Shown here: positions 1 to 8,350 of the stretch, in pieces
Layout of the letters: each line of letters opens with the position of its first letter
How positions within the stretch are numbered: position 1 is the first letter of the stretch
NCBI GenBank assembly: GCA_938041335.1
Contig: CALIAF010000047.1
Span: 1 to 36,179, forward strand
Origin: an uncultured Ulvibacter sp.
GTDB lineage: Bacteria; Bacteroidota; Bacteroidia; Flavobacteriales; Flavobacteriaceae
DNA length: 36,179 bases
Reading direction: 5' to 3'
Notes under the pieces: generated by a model
The model's database searches: none
What the model saw: only the letters and a program-made list of their open reading frames with translations
What the model was told of the DNA's origin: nothing
Translations under genes and position numbers: made by a program

Positions 1-21
1 AATAACAACAACATCAATTCA

Positions 22-1074
22 TTACTTTTTAATAAATAACATTCTCTTAGATCGTTCTAATTCAATAATATAACTACCCGTTGGCAAGACCTCTATGTCT
101 ATATTCGATTCGTTAAAGATTACCCCTTCCATTACTTTGACTCCCAATTGATTGTAAATGATATAAGGGGTAGCGCCAAACAAACCACTAATAGCTATGT
201 TATCGGAAGAAGGGTTCGGGAATAGAGTTGTTTCCGCTTTATTAAATTCATCTGTATTTAAGACAAAATCATTGTAGACTATTAAATTTCCGTTACTAAA
301 ATCTGTTACATAAACATCGGCTTCATCAAATAGAATATCACCTCCTAAAAACCCAGAGTCCAAATTGATAACTTCTGGATCATCCAGTGAAAGATCTATT
401 TTGGAGAATTCTTCGCTATTTTGTTGAAAGAAATAAAGTTCATTATTATAAATCTTCATTCCACCATTAGGCCCAACTAGTCCTTCTTTTATAATTTCAT
501 GAGGAGGATCTGTAATCGTTAAGTCAATACGAATTATTTTGTCACCGATAAAGTCAGAAATGTACATAAAGTCATCTTGGATAACAATTCCCCCAACAGA
601 TTCTAGACCATAAGTTAGGATAATATCAGTTGGATTGGGAGACGTAATATCAATTTTTTTAACTACTCCAGAACTAAACTGTCCAACATATAAATAATTG
701 TCTTTAATGAAAAGATCCTGTGGATTAGTTAAGCCCATTACTAATACCTCAACAACTGGTGCTGGACTAGCAAGATTTATACTCAAAATTCTACCAAGAT
801 AATAATCTGACACATATAGAATGTCTTCATGAATTAATGTAAAGAATGGGCCGTCAATACCACTAACAAATACTTCTGGTGTTGGGTCTGGTGCACTTAA
901 GTCAATTCTTAATATTCGATCTTCTACTGATTCACATACATATAGAAAATCTCCATGTTTTTCCATTCCGATAGGACCATTAAGCCCTGAAACAATTATC
1001 TCACTTTGACCGAAACCTACTAAAGCATAAAATATACTGAAAACAACACTAATTTTTCTCATTTCTATATACAT
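22..1074 (-). CDS. Secreted beta-propeller-like protein with T9SS sorting domain
   Basis: A 350-residue protein with a Sec signal peptide (hydrophobic stretch to about residue 23, ending GFGQ). It then has about six repeats of roughly 40 residues built on NGP...G...LYV.....I..IDL, the pattern of NHL/SMP-30-like beta-propeller blades. The last 70 residues (from LFPNPSSDN to the terminal FIKK) form a T9SS type A sorting domain, so export and attachment to the cell surface are expected. A second start at 1062 (MRKIS...) gives a more typical signal-peptide n-region and may be the true one. No enzyme motif is visible. The ligand or substrate is unknown. It lies inside the putative genomic island with no operon partner in view. 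Confidence 0.85.
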   Translation of the reverse strand: MYIEMRKISVVFSIFYALVGFGQSEIIVSGLNGPIGMEKHGDFLYVCESVEDRILRIDLSAPDPTPEVFVSGIDGPFFTLIHEDILYVSDYYLGRILSINLASPAPVVEVLVMGLTNPQDLFIKDNYLYVGQFSSGVVKKIDITSPNPTDIILTYGLESVGGIVIQDDFMYISDFIGDKIIRIDLTITDPPHEIIKEGLVGPNGGMKIYNNELYFFQQNSEEFSKIDLSLDDPEVINLDSGFLGGDILFDEADVYVTDFSNGNLIVYNDFVLNTDEFNKAETTLFPNPSSDNIAISGLFGATPYIIYNQLGVKVMEGVIFNESNIDIEVLPTGSYIIELERSKRMLFIKK

Positions 1075-1216
1075 CTAATTGAATTTACAAGTTAGTGAAA
1101 ATATTATTCAGAAGCTTAAAATGCCTTTTTCTTTAGGATCGAAGTTTTAGAAAAGAAAAACCAATTAAAAGAGAGCATACTCGTTAAACAGGTAATCAAA
1201 AACACTTGAAATATGA

Positions 1217-1882
1217 CTAATTTAATCTTGTCTTTTTAACATTTTGTTCTACTTGCCTAATATATTTTGATGGATACATCTTATATCTATTAAGAAACCA
1301 TTTTGAGAATGACTCTGCCGTTTTAAAACCACATTCGTTTGCAATCACCTCCATTTTATATCTGCGAAACTTGTACTCTGCATCAATTCTCGACTTTGCA
1401 AATGCCACTTTTAAATCTTTTATATACGCTTTATAGGGCTTCCCTTTTTCTTTAAAAATAACTTTTGAGAGATACTTTGTGTTTGTTTCAAAACATTCTG
1501 CAAGCTTTGTTAATTTTAATTCTGGGTCTAAATATTCTTGTTTCTTTTCAAATTTTTGCAACTTCTTCTTTATCTGGATAACAATTTTGAGAGGAACTTC
1601 CCTATCTGGAGTTACCTTTATTTTGGTCACAATAGGAGGTTGATGGGTATATTGGTATTTAGTCATCTCTGTGACCACTCTTGATACAATGATATTAGCA
1701 TTATCTTTTAAAGATGCAGTTATAATTTCGTTATTCCGTTTCAATTTTAAATTTAAAATTGAAACGCCAATAAAAGCAGAGAGCAAGAATAGAACTACAA
1801 TAACAAGCCCAACCCATACATTATTAGGGATTTGAACTAAATTTTCTGTAAAAAATTGTCGCAATACTATTATACCATTCAA
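1217..1882 (-). CDS. Membrane-anchored AraC-type HTH protein, short form
   Basis: A 221-residue protein with one N-terminal membrane segment (about 23-43), a cytoplasmic linker and a C-terminal AraC/XylS-type double helix-turn-helix (about 125-215; NTKYLSKVI and CGFKTAESFSKWF mark the two recognition helices). It resembles the C-terminal half of the neighbouring divergent regulator at 2104-3849 but lacks the periplasmic TPR sensor. The only upstream in-frame start is TTG at 1880-1882, preceded a few codons earlier by a stop, and the next Met is at residue 73. The gene may therefore be a 5'-truncated derivative of a TPR-TM-HTH regulator. DNA binding is inferred from the domain; the target is unknown. 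Confidence 0.7.
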   Translation of the reverse strand: MNGIIVLRQFFTENLVQIPNNVWVGLVIVVLFLLSAFIGVSILNLKLKRNNEIITASLKDNANIIVSRVVTEMTKYQYTHQPPIVTKIKVTPDREVPLKIVIQIKKKLQKFEKKQEYLDPELKLTKLAECFETNTKYLSKVIFKEKGKPYKAYIKDLKVAFAKSRIDAEYKFRRYKMEVIANECGFKTAESFSKWFLNRYKMYPSKYIRQVEQNVKKTRLN

Positions 1883-2061
1883 TATGTTAATTATTTATTA
1901 GATTAGGAATAAATATTTAATAAGTACTTTTATTCATCCAAAACAATGCAGGCTTTTCCTAGTAGTGCTCACACATCATTTTTTCTAGTAGATTCTAAAA
2001 AAATTATGGATTCAAATTTAGATGAGGCTGATGATAAAACAAAAGAGAAGTGTGTGCTTGG

Positions 2062-2075
2062 CGTAAATTTTTACG
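2062..2075. promoter_or_regulatory. Palindrome upstream of the TPR-HTH regulator
   Basis: CGTAAA and TTTACG form 6-bp arms around two bases, 29 bp before the ATG at 2104. It lies in the divergent intergenic region between the two AraC-type genes, so it is a candidate operator, possibly autoregulatory. Symmetry is the only evidence. Confidence 0.3.
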
Positions 2076-2103
2076 TTCTGCAAATAATTAAAATTGTATT
2101 TAC

Positions 2104-3849
2104 ATGATATATAGCCTATTAGAAAAAGTATTAATTTTTAGTTTTTGTTTATTTAGTGCAACAATTATAGGCCAATCTCATCAAATAGAAGACGAATACC
2201 ACAGGAAAGCCAAAGCTTTTATAAGCTTAGGAAAGCTAGATTCTGCTAAAATTTACATTTCTAAAATGAAGCAATCGAAAAATCTATGCAGGTGCTGGAC
2301 GGGGCACAGTTATGAAGCAGGTGTATACTATAAACTTGGCGAGCATAAAAAATCAGACTCGATTCTACAAGAGCTTATTTTAATTACAGACCCCCACAAA
2401 AGACAAAATAACTTTAAGTACTCAGACCTTATGGTTGGAAAATCATTTAGTGATTGTGTTAAAATAGTGAACATAAACATATATAGAAGATTGTTTTATA
2501 TCTACAAACGATATAGTGCTTTTGATAGTGCTTTTTTCTACCTGAATAAAAGAAAAGATATTATTAAGTCTTTAAGCGAAAAAAACACCTATTACTATCG
2601 TAATTTAACTGCAATAGATAAAAATTTGGCAAATTTGTTTATGGAACTAAAGCAGTTTCAAAATGCAAAAGAGATATTAATTGTTGCAAATAGAGATATG
2701 AGAGATTTAAGTATAAGCACCAATGATGAATGGTACTTAGCATTTCAAAAGGAGAAAGTATACTTGTTAAGCAGTTTAGCAAATTCTTATTTTCATATTT
2801 TTAATGAAGAAGGTAAAAAAGAATACATTGATTCATCTTTTCAATATCAAAAAAATGCTTTTTATTTAGAAAAAAAAATTGACGGTATTGTTCTTAATAA
2901 TGTAAAGAGACATAACTATTCTAAACTTTCTAGGTTTTCGTATTATAAAGAAGACTTTAAGGCCTTTAAGCAATATTTAGATTCCTTGTCCATGTTAAAA
3001 AGTCAAGAAAAAAACTCGGGTGAGCTTTCATTATTTGCAAAGTATTTTAATCAAATCAATAACTTAGATTCTGCCATCTATTATGAAAAGAAATACCTAA
3101 AGACATTAACATCGAGAAGTATTTTTAAAATAGACCAAGTTTCAACATTGCAGCGTATTTCTGAGTTGTACTACAAAAAGAAAAACTTAGATAGTGCTCA
3201 CAAATTTTCACAAAGAACTCTAAACTTAGCTGATGAATTAAAAGAAAACGAAATTAACGGCATTACCTCGATAAAGCAAAAAGAGTTAAATGATATCAAA
3301 GAATTCAATAAGGAAATCGTATTTGAAAAAAACCAAAACCAAAATATGTTTTTTATTATTTTAGGGTCACTAGTTACTTTATTAATATTGGTTAGTTTTC
3401 TTTATTTCAAAAATAAAAAGAAGCAAGTTGAGAAATTTAGAATTTTAGATAAAAAATATCAAAGTATTAAAAACGTAAAACCCTCAGAGAATTTAATAAA
3501 CAAGACGCGTGCTAATCAAATCGAATACGAATTACAAAAGATTGAAGACTCTACCTTATTTTTAAATTCAGATTTTAGCCTTCTATTCGTATCAAAAGCA
3601 TTGAAAATAAACAGAACGTATATTTCTAAGACAATAAATGAGTCAAAGGGTGTTTCTTTTAAAAAATACCTAGCTAAGTTAAGAATTGATCATTTAATTG
3701 AATTGTTAGAATCCGAGCCTAAGTATAGAAAGTATTCAATTAATGCTTTAGGGGAGGAGATAGGCTATACTAACGCCTCCTCTTTTACAAGAATTTTCAA
3801 AAATGAAGTAGGATGCAGCCCTTCAGAATATTTAAAGAGGTATAACTAA
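2104..3849 (+). CDS. TPR-domain transmembrane AraC-family transcriptional regulator
   Basis: A 581-residue one-component regulator of a kind common in Flavobacteriia. It has an N-terminal signal/anchor (to about residue 22), a periplasmic alpha-helical TPR-like region (about 30-380, recurring LDSA/YY pairs), one membrane helix at 415-435, a short coiled linker, and a C-terminal AraC-type double HTH (about 475-581, with RTYISKTIN and GYTNASSFTRIFK). The expected role is to sense an extracytoplasmic signal and control nearby genes. It is divergent from the shorter HTH gene at 1217-1882 and its stop overlaps the convergent FkbM gene by 4 bp (3846-3849). The signal and targets cannot be told from the sequence. 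Confidence 0.85.
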   Translation: MIYSLLEKVLIFSFCLFSATIIGQSHQIEDEYHRKAKAFISLGKLDSAKIYISKMKQSKNLCRCWTGHSYEAGVYYKLGEHKKSDSILQELILITDPHKRQNNFKYSDLMVGKSFSDCVKIVNINIYRRLFYIYKRYSAFDSAFFYLNKRKDIIKSLSEKNTYYYRNLTAIDKNLANLFMELKQFQNAKEILIVANRDMRDLSISTNDEWYLAFQKEKVYLLSSLANSYFHIFNEEGKKEYIDSSFQYQKNAFYLEKKIDGIVLNNVKRHNYSKLSRFSYYKEDFKAFKQYLDSLSMLKSQEKNSGELSLFAKYFNQINNLDSAIYYEKKYLKTLTSRSIFKIDQVSTLQRISELYYKKKNLDSAHKFSQRTLNLADELKENEINGITSIKQKELNDIKEFNKEIVFEKNQNQNMFFIILGSLVTLLILVSFLYFKNKKKQVEKFRILDKKYQSIKNVKPSENLINKTRANQIEYELQKIEDSTLFLNSDFSLLFVSKALKINRTYISKTINESKGVSFKKYLAKLRIDHLIELLESEPKYRKYSINALGEEIGYTNASSFTRIFKNEVGCSPSEYLKRYN

Positions 3850-4748
3850 GTTAAGAATTTTTCAATTAGATGAACCTTCTCTTTTGGCACAAAAAAGCAA
3901 TCTCTAACACCATTATCAGTTTTACGCTGGATAGAATTAACTTTTGTTAAACCATTTGGGTAGTGATCATACAATTCGTAATCGTTTTTAAGAATGATTT
4001 CCTCTAGTTCCTCCTCAATTCTATCAAACAATGTTTCGCAAATTATTATAGGCCTTAAGGTGCCTAACACAGAACTTGCCCCATTTAATATAGCGTTTTC
4101 ATTCCCTTCGGTATCAAGTTTAATCAAGTCTAACACTTTAATGTTATTTTTAATTACATATTCATCAAGGGTTAAAGATTCAACCATAGTAACCTTAGAT
4201 TCTAAGTTTGGTTTAGTTCCTAAGTTATGTTCTCCAGACAAATTATACGTTGAAGGGTATTTTTTATTAATGATGTTTGAAAACGGTAATTTGCCATTTT
4301 CTGACGATAAGGCAATAGGCTCCACTTTAATTTGATTAGAAAGATAATTGATTTTTACGTTTTCAGATAAATACACCATAGGCCCAATAGAAGGTTCAAA
4401 AGAAACAACATTTAGGTTTTTATTTATTGATGCTGCTAAAACACTATAGTATCCAATACTAGCTCCAACATCAAAAAACATCTTCTTTCCTTTTATCAAT
4501 TCAGAGAAAATAGTTGTGTACTCGTAGTTTTTAGCTCCTTTCCAGAATAGCTCTCTAGTAACATAACTAGTTTGATTTGTTTTGAACCTTAATTTAACAC
4601 CCTCATATTTTGAAATAAGAGTGCCAGATGGATGAATTTTAAAAGGCAGAATAGGGCGAAAAATATAGTTCACATTTCTAAGAACCTTATTTACAAAAGG
4701 AGAATAAATTAAATTATAGAATAATTGCATAGTATTTTTTGCTAACAT
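3846..4748 (-). CDS. FkbM family SAM-dependent methyltransferase
   Basis: A 300-residue protein with the FkbM/Methyltransf_21 layout: SAM motif I FFDVGASIGYYS (about 91-102), the acidic-loop motif SFEPS (116-120), and the family hallmark IKLDTEGNE (209-217). Members methylate hydroxyl groups on glycans or secondary metabolites. The substrate here is unknown, and no polysaccharide or NRPS cluster is in view, although the island continues left of the window. It is transcribed convergently with the TPR-HTH regulator, the two stop codons overlapping by 4 bp. No membrane segment or signal is evident. Confidence 0.85.
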   Translation of the reverse strand: MLAKNTMQLFYNLIYSPFVNKVLRNVNYIFRPILPFKIHPSGTLISKYEGVKLRFKTNQTSYVTRELFWKGAKNYEYTTIFSELIKGKKMFFDVGASIGYYSVLAASINKNLNVVSFEPSIGPMVYLSENVKINYLSNQIKVEPIALSSENGKLPFSNIINKKYPSTYNLSGEHNLGTKPNLESKVTMVESLTLDEYVIKNNIKVLDLIKLDTEGNENAILNGASSVLGTLRPIIICETLFDRIEEELEEIILKNDYELYDHYPNGLTKVNSIQRKTDNGVRDCFFVPKEKVHLIEKFLT

Positions 4749-4856
4749 AACAACAATTTAAAACAAAACTAACTATAACTTTAGTTGTTAAAAAATATTA
4801 AGTCATATTGATTAATTTTTATTTTAAAGGAATGTGGGGTAAAGAAACAAAAAAGC

Positions 4857-4873
4857 AACGATTTAAAATCGTT
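4857..4873. terminator. Palindrome with A/T tracts, possible bidirectional terminator
   Basis: AACGATTT and AAATCGTT form 8-bp perfect arms around one base. An A-rich run precedes it and a T-rich run follows. It sits between the start of the FkbM gene and the transposase. It could be a leftover terminator of a displaced gene or an operator; the one-base loop makes a simple terminator less certain. Confidence 0.35.
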
Positions 4874-4983
4874 ACCTTTTGTTTTAAATTTATCACTCTG
4901 CTTATCCCTGTTTTCATACGAGATTAAATTGTGTTTATTTTCAATAAAAATCTAACCCTAATTTTACCCGCTTAAACCTACTA

Positions 4984-6270
4984 ATGAACACGATCAGCAA
5001 ACGTAACTATCATCCACTTGTGTCTATATTTTACTCTAAAGGTATACTCAGCAAAGAGCAAGTACAGCAAATTCCAGAAAGAACCAGACAACACTGGAAC
5101 AAGAATAAAGAAAAGCCCTATGATTTTGACCATTGGATTAGACCTTTTACAGAGCATATTGAAGATGTTCAAAAGATATACCAACGTACCCAACTTAAAA
5201 AAACAATACAGTTTGTCATTAAAATAAGTGATGGATATCAACAAATACTAAATCAGATTAATGGTAATAAAAAAATAGTACAACAAAATGCCTCACATAT
5301 TGTAAAAGCCATTGATCAGATTATTTCCCTTTCAAGCATTAAAACAAAACGTGCTTGCAGGTTTTATGGTGTATCTAGTGACTGGTACTACCGTGAGAAG
5401 CGAAAAGTAAACTGTTCTCTAAATATTTTTAACAAGTGCTTTAAACAGCATCCTAATCAATTAACATTTGATGAAACAGTTGCCATTGAAAGACTTGTAA
5501 AAGATCCTAAGCATTTTGGCAAAACAAAGGTGACACTCTATTATCACGCTTTGCGAAATGAGTTAGTTTCTTGTGGGAAATCTACTTTCAGTAAATATGC
5601 CAAAGCATTAGGATATAAAAAACCTAAGAAACCAAAAATTCCTCCGAGAATTGGAGTGCGTGCTAGTCGTGTTTTTGAGTGGTTACATGTTGATATAACA
5701 TTAGTGCCTACCCTTGAAGGAGGTATGCAGAAAGTAGCTTTTGTAAAAGACAACTTTTCTAAAGCCATTTTGCACTGGGCGTCTGTTTCTGAAAAAGCAG
5801 ATAGTCGTTTTATCACAAAACTATTTAAAGAAACCTTTAACAAATATGACCTAAACAACGTTAAAAGGCCTATTAATATCCTAACAGATGGAGGTCCTGA
5901 AAATAAGGGAGCGTTTACGACTTGGGTTAATCATTTTAACGCACCACAGATAGTGACCAAAATTACTGCTCGCACTGTAGAATTTCCTTTATCTAATTCT
6001 ATGGCGGAGAGTACTCATAGTATTTATAAAACAGAATTTTTAAAGGGACAGGTATCAAGAGTCGTTAAAAATCATTTAGATAGTCTAGAGCGTTTTGTTA
6101 CCTATTATAATTATGAACGGTTTCCTGCAGATTTATGCGGTTTACATCCTATGGAAGTTATTGCTGGAAAAATACCTAATAAAGAGTACTTTAAAAATCA
6201 AATTGCTGAAGCCAAACTTAATAGAGTTGCTACTAATAAAGCGTTTAACAAGTGTGCTTTTATGGGATAA
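4984..6270 (+). mobile_element. IS3/rve-type DDE transposase, single full-length ORF
   Basis: A 428-residue transposase with an integrase-core (rve) fold. Residues 118-140 (KTKRACRFYGVSSDWYY) match the OrfB-type helix-turn-helix of IS3-like elements, and the N-terminal 110 residues take the place of OrfA, so no programmed frameshift is needed. The catalytic triad is D237 (HVDIT), D302 (LTDGGPEN) and E342 (SNSMAES). The last spacing is slightly longer than the usual DD35E. The only end symmetry found is AACCTACT at 4975-4982 against AGTAGGTT at 6270-6277, just outside the ORF, which is too short to prove insertion-sequence ends. No target-site duplication was recognised. The ORF appears intact and may be an active element or a solo transposase. 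Confidence 0.8.
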
Positions 6271-6395
6271 GTAGGTTCTATCATTAGTAAAAACAGTGTT
6301 TTATCCTGTTTTGAGGTTCGTCTTTGATAAAAAACTGGCTTACCAAATTCTATTAGAAATACAAACAACTTTAATTAAAATAAGCGGCTATATAT

Positions 6396-6539
6396 CTAAA
6401 AATAGAAGCCTAAATGCTCTTTAACCCCAATACGCAAACATTGGCGTAGTTTTGTTGCAGATTTTAATAGATGTTGCTCAGGATATAAACCATCCTTATT
6501 TTTTTTCTTTCTTAGTATTACCTTAATGCTTGATGCCAT
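6396..6539 (-). pseudogene. Truncated tyrosine recombinase (integrase), N-terminal remnant
   Basis: A 47-codon reading frame too short to be a whole gene. Its first 20 residues (MASSIKVILRKKKNKDGLYP) match the arm-DNA-binding N-terminus of Bacteroidota phage/island integrases, which normally run to about 400 residues. After residue 20 the resemblance is lost and a TAG follows. AGGGAG lies just before the ATG. It points leftwards from the tRNA fragment at 6695, where an island integrase would be expected, with an 11-bp tandem repeat upstream of it. It is read here as the 5' stub of the island's integrase, lost by deletion or rearrangement, perhaps linked to the transposase at 4984-6270. Family identity rests on the N-terminal motif only. 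Confidence 0.55.
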
Positions 6540-6571
6540 AACTCCCTGTTTTACAGCAAAGTTAACACAAT

Positions 6572-6593
6572 TAGGTAAAACATAGGTAAAACA
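6572..6593. repeat. Perfect tandem 11-bp direct repeat next to the att site
   Basis: TAGGTAAAACA occurs twice back to back at 6572-6582 and 6583-6593. It lies between the integrase remnant start (6539) and the tRNA fragment (6695). Short direct repeats at this place are typical of arm-type integrase binding sites; that role is inferred. Confidence 0.6.
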
Positions 6594-6694
6594 ATTGTTG
6601 TTTTTACTTGATTTAATAAAGCCCTTAAAGTGCGTAAAGTTCTCGTATTTGTTTGGTTATTAGCACAATTAGCAACAAATGAATACAAAAAGAA

Positions 6695-6749
6695 CTGGAT
6701 TCAAAATCCAGTGACTTCGGTCGTGCGGGTTCGATTCCCGCCTCGAGTA
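6695..6749 (+). other. Displaced 3' fragment of tRNA-Leu(CAA), putative att site
   Basis: The fragment begins at the anticodon stem. CTGGA (6695-6699) pairs with TCCAG (6707-6711) around TTCAAAA, giving anticodon CAA at 6702-6704. A variable arm containing ACTTCGGT follows, then the T arm GCGGG-TTCGATT-CCCGC (6725-6741), the acceptor 3' strand CTCGAGT (6742-6748) and discriminator A6749. The expected 5' half (acceptor ACTCGAG and the D arm with its GG) is absent: 6668-6694 is AT-rich and does not pair. This is the footprint of site-specific integration into a tRNA 3' end, where the element leaves a duplicated 3' segment at its far border. It places the island to the left, with the intact gene outside the window. 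Confidence 0.75.
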
Positions 6750-6750
6750 C

Positions 6751-6781
6751 AAAAGGCTTCACATTTCTGTGAAGCCTTTTT
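6751..6781 (+). terminator. Intrinsic terminator of the tRNA-Leu locus
   Basis: A 12-bp perfect stem, AAAAGGCTTCAC with GTGAAGCCTTTT around ATTTCT, ends in T residues. It follows the tRNA fragment by one base, so it is probably the original tRNA terminator displaced with it. It also separates the island from the core genes to the right. Confidence 0.85.
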
Positions 6782-6819
6782 AATAGGTGTGAAATAGATT
6801 CTAGATTTTCAGAATCAAT

Positions 6820-7533
6820 TTATTGTTTCATAAATTGTTTGAATGAAAACGAATCACCAATATATATTTTTAAAAAGTAATTTCCTTGAGGTAGCGTTGA
6901 AACATCGATTGAGGTAGAAGGATTATCTAACACTTTTAGTACTTGACCTTTTATTGAGTAAAATTCTATACGATCAATAGTATCCGTATTAGCCTCTATA
7001 ATAACTTGTGATGAGGCTGGATTAGGGTACATCGTAATGGTATGGATAGGGCTATTTGAAAAACCTAAACTATCTTCTTGGTAATGTGCTGTATCTCCGT
7101 TTGGCGAAGTTATGGTCATTACATATTCTGTAAGCTCAATTATTTCATAAGATAAAGGCGATCCTTGACTATCATAAAAGAAATCAAAATAGGCGCCTTC
7201 AAAATCTTGGTTACCACCTTGATCACAGGTGATGAGAGTTTGTATTAATTCTGGAAGCGTAAATGTGATTTGAGTATCGTCGTAAATCACTTCACCATCT
7301 GACGAGGTTAATGCATTACAGACGATAGTAACAAAGTCTTCTGTGCTAGGGTCATCATCTTGGAGCATGGATAATGTTACCTTATCTACTTCGCTATTAT
7401 TAAAAGGTGCTTGTATACTTTCTCCGTCAATATCCAAACCTACGCAGCGCCAATTATAGTTGGTTATTTCTGGGCTTTGACCAAAACCAATACATGTAAA
7501 TAACAAGGCAAAAAAGAGTGTAGTTTGTTTCAT
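6820..7533 (-). CDS. Secreted META-like protein with T9SS sorting domain (paralog 2)
   Basis: A 237-residue protein with a signal peptide (to about residue 18, ending GFGQ), a central domain of about 140 residues and a C-terminal T9SS type A sorting domain (from ITMYPNPASSQ to FKQFMKQ). The central domain is spaced like that of the gene immediately upstream (7540-8235): a W.....L.....(V) opening, an LTSSDGE/ITFT strand pair and an ITCDQ..Q.FE segment. This suggests a duplicated pair with a META/HslJ-like fold, though its own META signature is weak. It starts 6 bp after the upstream gene's stop, so the two are co-transcribed. No catalytic residues are visible and the function is unknown. Confidence 0.8.
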   Translation of the reverse strand: MKQTTLFFALLFTCIGFGQSPEITNYNWRCVGLDIDGESIQAPFNNSEVDKVTLSMLQDDDPSTEDFVTIVCNALTSSDGEVIYDDTQITFTLPELIQTLITCDQGGNQDFEGAYFDFFYDSQGSPLSYEIIELTEYVMTITSPNGDTAHYQEDSLGFSNSPIHTITMYPNPASSQVIIEANTDTIDRIEFYSIKGQVLKVLDNPSTSIDVSTLPQGNYFLKIYIGDSFSFKQFMKQ

Positions 7534-7539
7534 AATAAT

Positions 7540-8235
7540 CTATTTTTTAATTATCTTTTCTATTATTTTTCTTCCTTCAGTAGATATTTCAGCAAAATAA
7601 ACACCTTGTGGAAGTGATGATAAGTTTAATGATGTTTGATTACTTGACTTAAAGACTTGAACTCCTTGTGCATTAAATAGGGCAATGGTGTAGTTGTCTA
7701 AAGTATTACTCGCAATATTTATAGTTTGAGTAGTTGGATTAGGATATAATTTAAAATTGGTTAGTTGTACATTATCATTGGACAAAAGACGGTTAGTGAA
7801 GTATAATGAGAATCCTGGTATCTGCATATCTATATACAAACTCATGTCTCCATCATTATCTTCATCAATAGAATAAGTCATGGGTTGTTGGCCAAATTCT
7901 GTGAGATAGTAAATGTACATATCTTCTATTTCTTGGTGTGATTCAAAATCACAACTAATTAAAGTACTGCCAAAGTTGTTCGTAAAAAAAGTGTCATTTG
8001 TACTATCATAACTAAAGTTCCCTTCATAAACATTACATCCAGAATCACCCTCGAAAGTAAAATCATCTGCGATTGTTAAAGTAGGAGAGATTATTGGCAA
8101 CACAGCCTCAACATCTACATCACTATCTAGCTCTACGGTCATGTAAGTTAAGCGCCAAGTTTGAAAAAGATTTACATCTTGGCTTTGCATTTGGAAGACA
8201 GAGCACCATGCTATTATTAGTAAAAGTTGTCTCAT
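7540..8235 (-). CDS. Secreted META/HslJ-like domain protein with T9SS sorting domain
   Basis: A 231-residue protein: signal peptide (to about 18), a domain with the META/HslJ pattern (WRLTYM near residue 27, F.GDSGCNVYEGNFSYD near 60-75, then a strand ending in STLISC), and a T9SS type A sorting domain (LYPNPTTQT to EKIIKK). META domains occur in secreted stress-related proteins with no proven enzymatic role. It is the first gene of a two-gene operon with 6820-7533 (6-bp gap). The two cysteines (in SGCN and ISC) are where META proteins usually place them. Surface display by T9SS is inferred from the C-terminus. Confidence 0.82.
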   Translation of the reverse strand: MRQLLLIIAWCSVFQMQSQDVNLFQTWRLTYMTVELDSDVDVEAVLPIISPTLTIADDFTFEGDSGCNVYEGNFSYDSTNDTFFTNNFGSTLISCDFESHQEIEDMYIYYLTEFGQQPMTYSIDEDNDGDMSLYIDMQIPGFSLYFTNRLLSNDNVQLTNFKLYPNPTTQTINIASNTLDNYTIALFNAQGVQVFKSSNQTSLNLSSLPQGVYFAEISTEGRKIIEKIIKK

Positions 8236-8350
8236 AGTGACTGTGTTTGTTTATGTTAAAGATATAGCAAAACTTAGATTTTTAATATTTCCGAAGAAAA
8301 TCTTTTAATCCTGTAACACGCTATCACTTTCTACTACTTATATTTACATA

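Noticed and set aside
4990-6270. Reading frames on the opposite strand of, or in other frames within, the transposase
   Set aside because: They overlap a clear catalytic gene and have no family motifs.
4975-6277. AACCTACT/AGTAGGTT as insertion-sequence terminal inverted repeats
   Set aside because: Only 8 bp match and no target duplication flanks them; kept as a note on the transposase, not as element ends.
6668-6749. A complete tRNA-Leu gene
   Set aside because: The 27 bases before the anticodon stem have no strand pairing with CTCGAGT and no D arm, so only the 3' part is present.
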